Part shown: one piece after another, positions 34,201 through 44,568 of the stretch
How the letters are laid out: each line of letters starts with the position of its first letter
Numbering within the stretch: position 1 is the stretch's first letter
Source: Primula veris
Taxonomy: Eukaryota > Streptophyta > Magnoliopsida > Ericales > Primulaceae
NCBI GenBank assembly: GCA_963682055.1
Contig: OY821746.1
Coordinates: 20,774,481 to 20,838,480, forward strand
Direction of reading: 5' to 3'
DNA length: 64,000 nucleotides
Notes under the pieces: generated by a model
Database searches by the model: none
What the model was told of the DNA's origin: nothing
Seen by the model: the letters and a program-made list of their open reading frames with translations, nothing else
Made by a program: the position numbers and the translations under genes

Positions 34201-35074
34201 ATCGGCACCATGGCCATTTGCACAATGGGCAATTGATATAGTCGGGAAGCTTCCCAAAGCACCCGGCAGCGTTGAATATTTGATCGTAGCAACGGATTAC
34301 TTCACCAAATGGGTCGAGGCTAAACCTCTCTGAGAAATTAAAGCCAGCAATGTCAAACAGTTCATTTGGGAGCATATCATCACCAGGTTCGGTATACCAT
34401 ACGCCATTGTCGCAGACAACGACACCCAGTTCAAGGATGCCAAGCTACAGCTTTGGTATGAAGAACTGGGTATCCGAAAGTTCTATTCGACTCCAACATA
34501 CACACAGGGTAACGGCCAAGCCGAGATATCAAACCGAACTATCCTGAATGGTATCAAGACAACCCTAGAACAAGCAAAGGGGAGATGGCCAGAGAGGTTA
34601 CTCAACGTTTTGTAGTCCTGCCGAACAACACCCAAGACGGGCACAAAGGAAACCCCGTTCAGCCTAGCACACGGTGTAGAGGCCGTCATACCAACGGAAA
34701 TTGGCTTACCCATACTACGAACATCTTTAGTCGAGCAGGGAAACAATGAACAATGAATGAGGGAATAGCTCGACATGTTAGACGAAAAACGCGAGATAGC
34801 GGCCCTTACCCTAGCAAAATACCAATAAGGCGTCAAGCAAACTTATGACAAGAGGGTGAAAGGGTCCAAGAAATTCATGGTAGGAGAACTGGTGCTACGA
34901 CGAGTAACGGTCTATACCAGAAACGAGATACATGGCCAACTGAGCCCCACCTGGGAAGGCCCATACGAATTCATCAAAAGAACAAGCCCGGTGACCTACA
35001 AGATCAAAAGCGTTCTGTTCGACAATAGCAGAGGAGAGAAAAATTCTTGGAACGTAGCTAATCTCAAGAAGTAA
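31282..35074 (+). pseudogene. pol of the Tat element: PR, RT, RNase H, aRNase H, integrase (broken)
   Basis: Protease is near 31330-31650. Its active site reads VLVDQEASCNIMY, where the usual Gly after D-x is Glu. RT spans about 32150-32700, with VCIDFTNLNKACPRD and the YIDD box. RNase H is at about 32800-33200, split by two frame changes between about 33075 and 33160. A second, archaeal-type RNase H (HVDGSATKDGSGAGI, ATNNEAEYEAMI, ADALATLAS) marks the Tat lineage. Integrase has the H2C2 finger, DDE residues in AIDIVGKLP, VADNDTQF and GQAEISNRT, and a C-terminal GPYEF segment. In-frame stops lie at 33626 (TAG), 34331 (TGA), 34613 (TAG), 34754 (TGA) and 34826 (TAA). The natural stop is TAA at 35072. 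Confidence 0.9.
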
Positions 35075-35124
35075 TACGTGTAAACTAGTCTAACATTACA
35101 GGTAATACTTTACCTCTTCCTTTG

Positions 35125-35147
35125 TAATAAAATTTTATCTGAATAAA
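35125..35147 (+). terminator. Candidate poly(A) signals after pol
   Basis: Two AATAAA hexamers lie within 25 bp, about 50-70 bases after the pol stop. They could end a sense transcript before the antisense zone, which would be unusual for an LTR element normally polyadenylated in its 3' LTR. Confidence 0.35.
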
Positions 35148-35173
35148 TGAAATGTTTTGTTATACTGTCTAAC

Positions 35174-35430
35174 AAGTCCTCCAACGAACCGGAGGCATGT
35201 AAGAAATTCCCAACATGGCATGTCTAAGAAAGTGCCTAGGAATACTCAAGTCCTCCAACGTACCGGAGGCATATAAAAGATTCCAAAACGACATGTCTAA
35301 GAAAGTGCCTAGGAACATACAAGTCCTCCAACGTACCGGAGGCATATAAAAGAAATTCCCAACATGGCATGTCTAAGAAAGTGCCTAGGAATACTCAAAG
35401 TCCTCCAACGAACCGGAGGCATATTTTACA
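35174..35430 (+). repeat. Tandem repeat, unit 73-77 bp, 3.4 copies
   Basis: Units start at 35174, 35248, 35321 and 35398. Each begins AAGTCCTCCAACG.ACCGGAGG and contains CATGTCTAAGAAAGTGCCTAGG; the last is cut after about 33 bp. CTCCAACG.ACCGGAG is a near-palindrome able to form a hairpin. The array lies exactly between the convergent sense pol and antisense genes. Confidence 0.9.
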
Positions 35431-35646
35431 AACAAAAAAGGTAGCAAAACTAAATGCAGGTAACACGACGCTTAAGTGATTCAAGCCCGCAGGACGGCGG
35501 CACAAGCAACGCTTAGGAAGAAAAATTGCAAGGAAAAACCGGTACTAAAATAAGACAGAAAAAATCCAATGTATACAAATGGAGCAGATGATAAATAGCC
35601 CACATTATGGGGGTAACAATACTCGAAAAATAAAGACAAACATGGA

Positions 35647-36282
35647 CTAAGAAGAGCTACTGCATGAGGAGCACGACGGTAATTGACCGAGCACAACCTC
35701 TTCGTCATCCGTCGTCGTGTCCTCATCTGTATCCTCACCCTCCAACAGCTCATGAGGAAGAAGAGAGTCGAAATTGGTCGTATTAGCACCGACACATCTT
35801 ATCACCTCAAGCCGAGCTGAGAACTCTGATCCTTTCGCGAGATCGTGAGCATCCGATGCTTCCTTACGACGAGCGTCGTCATAGGGCAGCTGACGAACTT
35901 GGGTCATGGCCACAGAGGCATCAAACCTAGTTCAAGCAGCACGGGAATATTTCACAACCACATTGGCCTGGGATACCAACGACCTTAATTTACCAAGGTA
36001 CATGTCCTTTAAACGCCAATAACGGTCTAAACGACGCTCCTGTACCTCAACAACATGCTCGGCGCGTCGCTCATAATCACGGAAAGACGCGACTTGGATT
36101 TTTAACTTTTCCTTAAGTCGAGCACACCGGGCATGGAGCTTATCGTTCTTCCCCATCAAGTCAGTAAAGAGCCAATGGGCACGCGCTTCACTGGCCACAC
36201 CAGTTGAGGCCTCGTCCCGGGCAGCACCAGTAGGTCCTTGCCCCGGACTAACAAGAGCCGGAGAACCAACCTGGTGTGACAT
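35647..36282 (-). pseudogene. Antisense unit H: charged coiled-coil protein, one in-frame stop
   Basis: Minus-strand frame from ATG (36282) of 211 codons with one TGA at 35934-35932. Before the stop it is Arg/Lys/Glu-rich and predicted helical (KNDKLHARCARLKEKLKI, VVEVQERRLDRYWRLK). After the stop it continues to a very acidic C-terminus (EGEDTDEDTTTDDEE) and a Ser/Cys tail. The TGA is consistent with CGA-to-TGA decay. A TATATAAAAA box lies at about 36377-36384, about 95 bp upstream of the ATG. The function is unknown; part of the antisense array in the Tat element. Confidence 0.55.
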
Positions 36283-36428
36283 GGTAGCAACTGCCTATAC
36301 GCAAACAAAATAAGGGGAGGAGACATGAATATTCGTCAAAAAGAGAAGAGAGAGCATATCAGAATAAAGACTATTTTTATATAAGATTGCACGAGACAAG
36401 TCAAAATACAAGTTACTATTAATCTAAG

Positions 36429-37000
36429 TCAGTAAGATAATCCCTCAACAGAAGCCGAGATCTCTAAAGAGTCAGCAAAATGAATGTCTCGCAGCGAGAC
36501 TATTTGCGTCCCTAAACGACCCCTCACAAAAGCTTCCAAATGGTTCAAGGCAGCCGTGGTCTCAGTTACCCCAACTATAGCATCAACCATACGCTCCGCT
36601 CGGGTAACGCCACGAGTACCTTTCACATATTCATACACCTCTAATGCACGAGCTCGGGGCCAATATGCTTTGACAAAGGATAATAACAAGTCCGCATCTT
36701 CATAAACGGCCCATAGCACCAAGTGCAAGCTCGTTACCCGGCCCCGGGCCTCATCCCGTGACTGACGAAGTGCACCAAGAAGCTCTTTGGCCTTTTCCTT
36801 ATTATAGTATAACGAGCTGTTCTCTTGCTGAACTTCTCACCCAAATCGTGTAACCGACTAGATAAGTCCAAGTTGTGGGCTTTAAACTCTTTAATCTCAT
36901 GACGAGCCGAGTTTAGTTCGGCAGTCTGAGATGAACTAGGTCCCTCGGAAATACCTAACCGTTCACCTAAAGTACCCCTTGGTCGGGACCAGACCACCAT
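36429..37000 (-). pseudogene. Antisense unit G: about 190-residue protein, one frameshift
   Basis: ATG at 37000 begins MVVWSRPRGTLGERLG. A helical segment (ELNSARHEIKEFKAHNLDLS) follows. A one-base loss near 36830 shifts the frame; the second frame continues (ENSSLYYNKEKAKELLGALR, ALEVYEYVKGTRGVTRAERM) to a stop at 36429. A TATAAA is present on the minus strand at 37179-37174, about 175 bp upstream of the ATG. No known domain was recognised. Confidence 0.5.
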
Positions 37001-37248
37001 GGCAAGAGGGTCAACCGGTACCTGACACGATTGTTATGACCTTCAAACATACGAAGACTACCAACAAACAATAAAGCACAAGACAACGAAAACGAAAAGC
37101 CAAACAGGAAATAAACCAAACAGGACGACAACGGTGCAAAAATATTATAAACATTCCCAAAACAATTTTGTAGTTTATACAACGGCCCACAAACTGGCCT
37201 CCAAAACAATGCCTACACAAGCTAAAAACATTTACAAAAGTTACTGAT

Positions 37249-39806
37249 TCAAGTATCAACCTGAGGCGACGAAGAAGGGATTGAAGGCCGAGAAGCCGGA
37301 GAACGAGGAGTTGAAAAGCCCGATCCAGAATGCGGACGGGGCACAGTCGAGGACGATTGACCCGGCAGACAGGGAATCTCCTCATACTGAATGTTCGCCC
37401 AATCCTTGGGGATAGGAGGCACAACATCCCCGACCGGATATATCAATCCCGACCAGGCACGGTTAGAAAGGGGCACCCTCGCCAGATTTAATGCACGGAC
37501 ATGACAGCCATATGCATAGAAGTTGACGATCTGGGTGAACTCGTCCCGATCCTTTGCCCGACCCGCCTTCAACGAGACCACCTGGTCCTCAACCAATTTC
37601 TTCTCCGCCTCCAGCTTCACCTTCTCCTCGGCCATGAGCCCCTTCTCGGCCTCCAGCTTGGTCTTCTCTTCTGTCCACATCACCATCTCCGCCTTAAGCT
37701 TATCATTCTCTTGGTGCAGAAGCAAGTTTTCATTCGTCGACCGGACATACTCCTCGGCCACACTAAGCGCACGGGCCTTCTCTTCGGCCACTGCCTTCTC
37801 TTTGGCCAACAATTTGGCATTTTGTTCAGCCAACACCTTTTTTTTCGGCTTCTAACAATGAGAAGCGATCCCTCAGCTTAACGGTGCTGAGGAAAGCCTG
37901 CAAGAATACCATATTAGATACCAACAAAGGATGTTCAAAATCAACAAATGAAGACATAAAGCGTACCCGAAGAACATCCGAGTTGGCCTGCTCAATGGCC
38001 GTCACTGTAAGACGAGCAACCATATCAGCTATGTCTTTATAAACAAGAGGCATAAGGGCAGTATACCCCATCCTCAATGCTCGAGGCTGCCCCAACAGGT
38101 GCCCATCGCACCGAGCAATATAACGGGTCATGGCATCCCCGTCCACCACCACCTCAACGTGGTCATCGCCCCCCTCCTCACCGGCAACCTCCACCTCTTT
38201 GCCGACCACTTCCACATCTTCTTCAGCAACAACTACCTCCTCGACAACCAAAGTCTCAGGGGTCTCTTCCTCCGTAGCCTTCATCTCTTCCTCGGTAACC
38301 TTCTCCTCCTCTCGTAGTAGAGAGATATTAAGAAGAGTCATAATATCCTCTTCCATGCCCACGTCAAAGTTCACATGACTAAACAAGTCAGTGAACGACC
38401 CCTGAAACAAAACAACGCCCATCGATCGGGCAAGAGCAATGGTAACCAACGAGGAGGTTAGCAACTGAAAGACAACGACCAAAATGAAAAGATAAAAGGG
38501 AAATTTTCGGTACAACAAACAAACTAATACACATACCTCTGGTGCTGCTACCTTGTCGTCGGTGGACGAGGGCACGATTGAGCTCTTCTTTGGGGACGAT
38601 GACACCCCCACTTCCAAGCTCTCCTCGGCCTGAGATGTCTTGTCCTCGGGGAGTACGACCGATATAGGAGAAGCCTGCATCACCTCTTCCGTGTCCTCCA
38701 GCACCACATCACTCCTCGCGGACTCAGTGACCTTAGCCTTCTTAGCAGGCTCATCCCGAGGCTCAGCTGATCGTTGCCGAGTAGAACGACTAGCCTTCTT
38801 CCTACTTAGAGATAAAAAGTGAGGCTTAACCATCAACAGAAAGTCGGCCTCCGTTTCTTTCGGTATTACAGGCGCTTGAGCGCACCTGTTCCCCGGTTCG
38901 GCCACATACCCAAGCAACTTGGGAGCAGCACAGCTATCGGCCCGCCCAGTAGGACCAGGCCCCCAACACTTCCAGAGAGCTACAAGTGCCTCAAGATTGG
39001 GAGCTCCAAGGTTAGGCAGCTCGGGAGCAGCATCCGCAGGAGCAGGAATCTGGCGACTAGCGGGACACCAATTCCCGGATACGATCACGAGACCAAGGTT
39101 GTGTTCCTTGTTCATGTCGGGAAGATCAATAACAAGCCGGGCAAATGAGCGCACCGACTTCAAATATGAGCTCCGCAATTCAAAATGGAATCCATATATG
39201 CCAAGAACATCCTTCAGTTCCACCGACACATTAGCCAATTCTGACAGTCTCTTTATACCGTTGAGAATACGGTATGTATTCAGCGCGAGCTGGCAGGGAG
39301 TAATTTGGAAGGCCTCAAAGAATGAGACCATCCAATCAGAAAGGGGTAGCTTCAAACCACCGGTCAGAAGAGCAGACGAACGAATGGCCACCTCACTGAT
39401 ACCTATGTGTCCGTGTGCCTCCACCTCGGTCGTGGGAGGCCTCACACGTACATCATCAGGTATCCCTGCACGCTTTCTAAAATCTGCCTCGTTAAATTGG
39501 CCAAGTTGGGCCAAGCATTGAGCGAAATATTCCTGAACAAACAAAGAACAAACAGGTTATCAATACAAATACATACAACACGCAATACCAACAAAAAATA
39601 ACCAAACCGCAAATCCAACCACACAAGTACAATTGCCAATCACCATAAACAACCTAGCCATATCCACAAAAATCAACAGAAAAATCCTACCAAAATAAAC
39701 ATCCACGATCACAACAATACGAAATTTTCCTAAGACCAGTCAACAAAGAAAACAAGCAATGAAACATACAAAGGATTCCAGTAATCATGAATACACTTAC
39801 AGCCAT
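37249..39806 (-). pseudogene. Antisense unit F: spliced gene, putative gypsy-type 'Transposase_28'-like protein
   Basis: Four exons on the minus strand: 39806-39801 (ATG GCT), 39532-38537, 38401-37967 and 37897-37249. All introns are GT-AG: GTAAGT...TTCAG, GTATGT...TTTCAG, GTACGC...TTGCAG. The product is 694 residues if one base in an A8 run (about 37840) is extra; otherwise the frame breaks there. The N-terminal region (GGLKLPLSDWMVSFFEAFQI, PCQLALNTYRILNGIKRL) resembles the plant 'putative gypsy type transposon' domain. The middle is basic, then very acidic (VVEEVVVAEEDVEVVGKEVE). The C-terminal part is an Ala/Glu/Lys coiled coil, followed by a Ser/Pro tail. Function unknown. Antisense ORFs of this kind have been reported in Tat elements. 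Confidence 0.65.
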
Positions 39807-39849
39807 TCCAGTAGTAATAAGGAGTGTACAACTCTGGAGATGTTTTTTC

Positions 39850-40660
39850 TCTTAAGAGAAGATAGTGGAAGATATTTTCTAGAGAGAAGGACAAACCCTA
39901 GAGAGAGAAATGTTGAGAAAATTATGGGGAAAGATAAGATCGAAAAGAATTACTTAGGAAAGATAATGGAGTGGAGCCGCAAAAAAGGGAATAAAATATT
40001 AACCGTCCTTTCGTGTGACAGAGGTTTCCCTCTTTTCAGCCACAGAAAAGTCAAACCACCCTCAGATATTTCAAAATCAACGCCCCATATTTTGCCACGT
40101 CAAAAGGTTATCCCACTAACCCATACAGTTCACATCATTACACCTATATAAATGGCCAGTGGACCCCACCACGAAAAGCTTCCAACATACGCTACCAATA
40201 TTAATACAAGCAACATGGAACAATAATTACACCGTACAAGTTCCTCGACATCAAACAATATTTATTACCACAGGAACACCGAATAAGATAAACGAAGACC
40301 GTTCCTAGCTCGAGGGCACTCTAGCCTCCAGTCTAGCAACGCTCTCCGGGGGGATAACCCCGATAACCCCGATGACCGAGGTAAAGAACAGAGACTCATA
40401 CTGAAGAAACATGCAAGCAAAGAAAAAAAGTAATAAACGACTTATAAAAGGAAAGCAGATAATAAAGTACTTTTATTCATCCACAAGGGGGAAAACAACC
40501 AGTTACAAAGGATTCAATCCAAGAAAAAAGAAAAACATTATTACAAAAACCATCCACATTGGCATATTCCATCGGCTTTTCTTAATCAAGCGGGAAGTAC
40601 CATGGAGTTCTGCCGTGAGTGTAACAACATATTGTATCCAAAGAAAGACAGAAACAATAA
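39850..40660 (-). other. Spacer between antisense units F and E
   Basis: On the minus strand this holds the probable promoter and leader of unit F (TATATA-like box at about 40152-40145; CTCTCTCTAGGGTTTGTCC leader near 39900) and the 3' region of unit E. A GC-rich GGGGATAACCCCGATAACCC motif lies near 40352. No frame is supported. Confidence 0.4.
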
Positions 40661-40664
40661 GATG

Positions 40665-41026
40665 CTATTTTTGAACCCTAGAACTACCACCTTGCTCGGC
40701 ATCCCTCTTCGCCAAGAGCTCTTTGAGATGATCCTTTTCCCTCACAAGCGAGAAATACCAATCTCAGCTTGTTGCAAAGCATAAGACCGAGACTTGCACT
40801 TCTGCTAGGCTTCAAAACGAGCAACACCCTCCTCCTCCCAATACTGTTTAAACCTCCTGACTTCAGTCTGATCACACTTAAGGTCGACTTTCAGCCACGA
40901 TATCTCGATTTCTTCCAACTCGAGAGGGGTCAAGTCCTCAAAGCCTGGGGGACGGGGTAGCATATAAGTAGGCTCCTCTTCAAGAAGGGCTTTCTTTTTT
41001 GCAGCAGATCTGGTAAGAGGGGCCAT
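40665..41026 (-). pseudogene. Antisense unit E: small charged protein, stop plus frameshift
   Basis: ATG at 41026, MAPLTRSAAKKKALLEEEP, then an acidic helical stretch (LTPLELEEIEISWLKVDLK). TAG at 40807-40805 (explained by CAG to TAG), then a one-base loss near 40750. The corrected length would be about 120 residues, ending in a Lys/Glu-rich helix. TATAAA on the minus strand at 41112-41107 is about 80 bp upstream; AATAAA at 40477-40472 is about 190 bp downstream. Confidence 0.5.
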
Positions 41027-41377
41027 CTCAAAGAAAAACAGTTTAAGAGAAACTAGTAAGAGAGAGAAAGGAAGAGTTAGTAATGAAAGGCAAACAATAG
41101 GGAGCATTTATAAGGAATTACAGGGCACAAAATACGAAAAGGCACAAAATACGAGGCGTTGCAGCAGCTCAAATATAAAGAGTGCAAATATTAAAGGGCA
41201 TGAGTTACAAAGCATTGCAACAGTTCAGAATACAAAAAAGGGCACGAGTTACAAAGCGGTGCAACAGTTCAGAATACAAAAAAGGCACGAATTACGAAAA
41301 GGTGCAACAGTTCAAATGCAGAAAAGAAAATACAAATTACAAAATGGGAAGTACATCAGAAAACAAGCCCAATTAAA

Positions 41378-41824
41378 TTATGGATCAATGGGCGGGAAAA
41401 CCGAACTGCCAGACCGAGATAAAGACACCCGCGCAGAGCAATCTAACCGAGCTTGATATGAGTCGTTCATGACAACCAAACACTCATTCTCCCTGGTAAG
41501 GGTAGCATTCTCCCTAGTAAGGGCAGAGATATGTTCCTTAAGCCGAGAATTCTTAACCATCATGCTAGCTAGGCCCTGAGGACCGTTGTCAAACTCTTCC
41601 TGAGCTTAATCCCAAATCTCCTCGGCCTCATACCAAGAGTTAGCCAAATGATTTTTACGCAACAACAACTGGTCGAGCTGGCGACTCAGGGCTGAGATCT
41701 CGGTCCACTTAAGGGTCTCCTCGGGATATGAGTCAAACTGACTGAAAGCCAGAACCCCATATTCCCTTTCTAGTTTAGCCATGTGATGACGGACCCGAGA
41801 CACTTCAGCATCTAAGTCCTTCAT
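41378..41824 (-). pseudogene. Antisense unit D: coiled-coil protein, one in-frame stop
   Basis: One open frame on the minus strand from ATG 41824 to a stop at 41378, broken only by TAA at 41608-41606 (148 codons). Segments VSRVRHHMAKLEREYGVL, LSRQLDQLLLRKNHLANSW and LTRENATLTRENECLVVMN show heptad-like coiled-coil spacing. The frame stays open further upstream of 41824, so the true start is unsure. TATAAA at 41967-41962. Confidence 0.5.
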
Positions 41825-42593
41825 TTGAGCATGATATCTCACTACTGGCTCAGACAATCTTAAATGGTTATTATACCAACAGAGAAAGAAGAAAGGATAA
41901 GCAATGGAGGAGAGAAGCTTATACAAGATAATGATACAACTTGAAAAAAGACGAAAGGGTATTTATAGAGCAAAGATAGTATGACATTGTCTGACAATGC
42001 TTGGAAACATGCATCTTTGACCAATCTGCCATGCCTCAGATATCACATGGCTACAGTACGACAAGAAATAAAACTAACAAGATATTCGAAGATCCAACAT
42101 TCCAAAAAACGACAAACCACAAACCACAAACGCAACATAAAAAGAAGAACAATAGAAGATGCAAATATATATTTCATTAATAAAGATGGGATACACAGGC
42201 GTTCATTGCATCAGAGGACAACATCAAAAGAAAATCTGTTACATCAGAGGACGACATCAAAAGGAAATTCATTACATCAGAGGACAAAACATCCAAAGGA
42301 GGTCGATTACATCAAAGAGCCAAGCGAACAAGAAACACGAAGAAAAGAAACATAAAAGAAAAAGGGAAATACGAAGAAAAGAAACATAAAACAAAAAGGG
42401 AAATACGAAGAAAAGAAACATAAAACAAAAAGGGAAAAAATGAAGAAAGTCCTCAAAGTGTGAGAGAAGAAAGTATAAAACAACAAAGAAAAGCGCAGAA
42501 GAAAAAGAAAAATAAAAGGTGCTCAAATAGAGAGAACAAAGTATAAAACAGAAAAAGAAGAAGAGTGTAAGAGAATAAAGCAAAAATAAATTA

Positions 42594-42887
42594 TTAGGTC
42601 GAAGTTGGTCGGTATCGATGAGAGGATCCCGCAGGTCTTGCAGTATCTTGTAGCGAAGGATTCCTCCTCAGAACATCGTTCTCATCGATCAAAGACTGAT
42701 GAGCACGCCGACAATATTCCAGCTCGGCCCTCAGCCAAGTCAACTCCCTCACCATCTTCTTATGGTGACCACGCATTACTGCCAACTCCACCTCAGCATC
42801 TCTTAACATCTTCAGTGCATTGCCATAAGAGGCTTCAAAAGCCTCCACTTGCAAAGTCAAGGCAGAACTGGAAAATGAAGAAGCCAT
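42594..42887 (-). CDS. Antisense unit C: small coiled-coil protein, 97 residues, intact
   Basis: ATG at 42887 begins MASSFSSSALTLQVEAFEAS. The centre is a charged helix (LRDAEVELAVMRGHHKKMV, ELTWLRAELEYCRRAHQSL). The C-terminus is Pro/Ser/Arg-rich. A clear TATAAATA box (minus strand, 42972-42965) lies about 80 bp upstream. The MAS start, size and coil resemble units A and B, though the sequences have diverged. Function unknown. Confidence 0.5.
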   Translation of the reverse strand: MASSFSSSALTLQVEAFEASYGNALKMLRDAEVELAVMRGHHKKMVRELTWLRAELEYCRRAHQSLIDENDVLRRNPSLQDTARPAGSSHRYRPTST

Positions 42888-43390
42888 AGCAATATACAGA
42901 ATATGAATATATAAAACAGAGAATATATGAGGAGATTATGAAGAACGACAAGCTTCAAAGGAGGTATTTATAAACAAATGTAAAAGGGCATGAGGTGAAG
43001 AATCGCAACTGTTTGCCAAAAGATTTAAAGAAGCGTGCGCATTAAAAAGACACGACTGTTCAAAAAAGACTCTTGGATTTGTGCCATTATTTTAATAGAT
43101 ATTGGAAAAGGAGATACATGCATGTACTTAGGGGGAAGTGCAACAATCTCAAAGAATATTAAATATATTCTTTGCACAGGGCTCGAGAAAACTAAGTGGA
43201 TAAGATCATGCACACGGTTCAAAGAAGCCCATTAAACAACGCCATGCGCACGTGGGAAAGAACAATACAGCAGAAGTAAATTGCATGAGGAACATAAAAA
43301 GAAGCAAAGGAAAATAAAAGGATATTTTATTAATTCCAGAAAGTCCATTACAAGGTCACAGTCGAACAGAAAAGAAATTACAAAAATAAA

Positions 43391-43726
43391 TTATTTAGAA
43401 GGGCCTGCTTTGTCGTCCGGCCTCTTCCTGGACCGAGCATACACCTCCTTGAGGGCCAGTTTGTAAGCCCTCTTGGAAGCCTTATGCTTCTCCAAAGAGG
43501 CCTCGAGCTCTTTAATCCGAGCAAGAGACCAAATATTATCGATCAAGGCCTTCTGATAGGCACTTTCCATAGAGGCCAGGTTGCCCTCCAGTTCAACAGC
43601 CCGACGAGCTTCCCTCGTTAAGGAAGCAAACCTCCTCTTGAGAATACGAGCTTTCCTAACCTCCTCTTCTAAGTGGGCGACATACTCGGATAGATTATCT
43701 CCACTGGATTCATGAGGAGAAGCCAT
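43391..43726 (-). CDS. Antisense unit B: small coiled-coil protein, 111 residues, intact
   Basis: ATG at 43726 begins MASPHESSGDNLSEYVAHLE, followed by a long Arg/Lys/Glu/Ala helix with coiled-coil character and a tail KELEASLEKHKASKRAYKLA. Unit A is a clear paralogue along the whole length. The frame is open upstream to 43789, but the MASP start is shared with unit A. AATAAA at 43331-43326 (minus) is 60 bp past the stop; the TATA-like box is weak (CATAAA at 43821-43816). Function unknown. Confidence 0.55.
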   Translation of the reverse strand: MASPHESSGDNLSEYVAHLEEEVRKARILKRRFASLTREARRAVELEGNLASMESAYQKALIDNIWSLARIKELEASLEKHKASKRAYKLALKEVYARSRKRPDDKAGPSK

Positions 43727-43980
43727 TGGATCGTTATAAAAAACAAAGAAAGAGAAAGGTGAGTTATACAAAGGTCTCCTCGAAACCAAACTAACCTATT
43801 GAGCTTCCCAAAGACGTTTATGGCCACCTACTAACAGTTTCAGTCCAATTACGGCATCAAACAAGGTATTGGGAAAGTAAACAAACAAGAACAAGAATAA
43901 GGAAATATTTTATTAATTTCAATAATTCGGTTACAACTTGGTGATGAAACCCAACAAAAAGAAGAAATTACAACAGCTAA

Positions 43981-44292
43981 TTATCCCGAGGAAGAGCTTG
44001 CTTCAACGTCAACCGATCCCGGCTTGGACCGAGCATGCAGCTCCTTGAAGGCAAGCTTATAAGCCCTTTTTGCTGCCTTATGCTTATTCAGAGAAGCCTC
44101 GAGCCTCTTTATCCGCTCAAAGGCCCAATCCCGATCAGCCATCGTCACGTGATGGGCCGCATCCATATCAGACAACTTTTTTGCCATAACAGCCAGCTTC
44201 CTCCTCGCAGTACGAGCTTTCTTGACCTCGTTTTCTAAGTAAGCAATGTATTCGGGAGAGTTGTCACTAGTAGAATCATTGGGAGAGGCCAT
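43981..44292 (-). CDS. Antisense unit A: small coiled-coil protein, 103 residues, intact
   Basis: ATG at 44292 begins MASPNDSTSDNSPEYIAYLE, continues with a Lys/Arg/Ala coiled coil and the signature RLEASLNKHKAAKRAYKLAF shared with unit B, and ends in a Ser-rich tail. Two TATAAA boxes lie upstream on the minus strand (44331-44326 and 44353-44348). AATAAA at 43913-43908 is about 70 bp past the stop. It is the unit closest to the 3' LTR. No known domain was recognised. Confidence 0.55.
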   Translation of the reverse strand: MASPNDSTSDNSPEYIAYLENEVKKARTARRKLAVMAKKLSDMDAAHHVTMADRDWAFERIKRLEASLNKHKAAKRAYKLAFKELHARSKPGSVDVEASSSSG

Positions 44293-44568
44293 AACGTTAC
44301 TAGCAAAACTTAATCAAATTGAATGTTTATAAAGGGGGTGCTATCCCTTTTATAATAGACAAATGATGGGAAGGTCAAAAGTTTTCCTTGAAGCAAGATA
44401 TCATGATAGGACTTCTCAATGACATTAATGGCCACGAGGGAGCAGTTACAAAATCTATTTACATTTTTCGATGAAAAATTGGGAACAGCAAGACCGAAGT
44501 AACATCCTAGTCAGACCGATCATGACTCCCTCGCCGTGGAAACCACACCGAAGAAGTCTGGGAGCACT

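Noticed and set aside
35174..35430. Regularly spaced repeats resembling a CRISPR array
   Set aside because: The units are directly adjacent 73-77 bp tandem repeats with no unique spacers, in a plant retrotransposon.
38919..39521. 200-codon plus-strand frame in the Tat element
   Set aside because: It is the complement of exon 2 of antisense unit F, which has splice sites, domain-like sequence and a sensible start. The plus frame has none.
41606..41926. N-terminal extension of antisense unit D from 41926
   Set aside because: The frame there starts with TTG and its first residues look like translated leader; I used the ATG at 41824.
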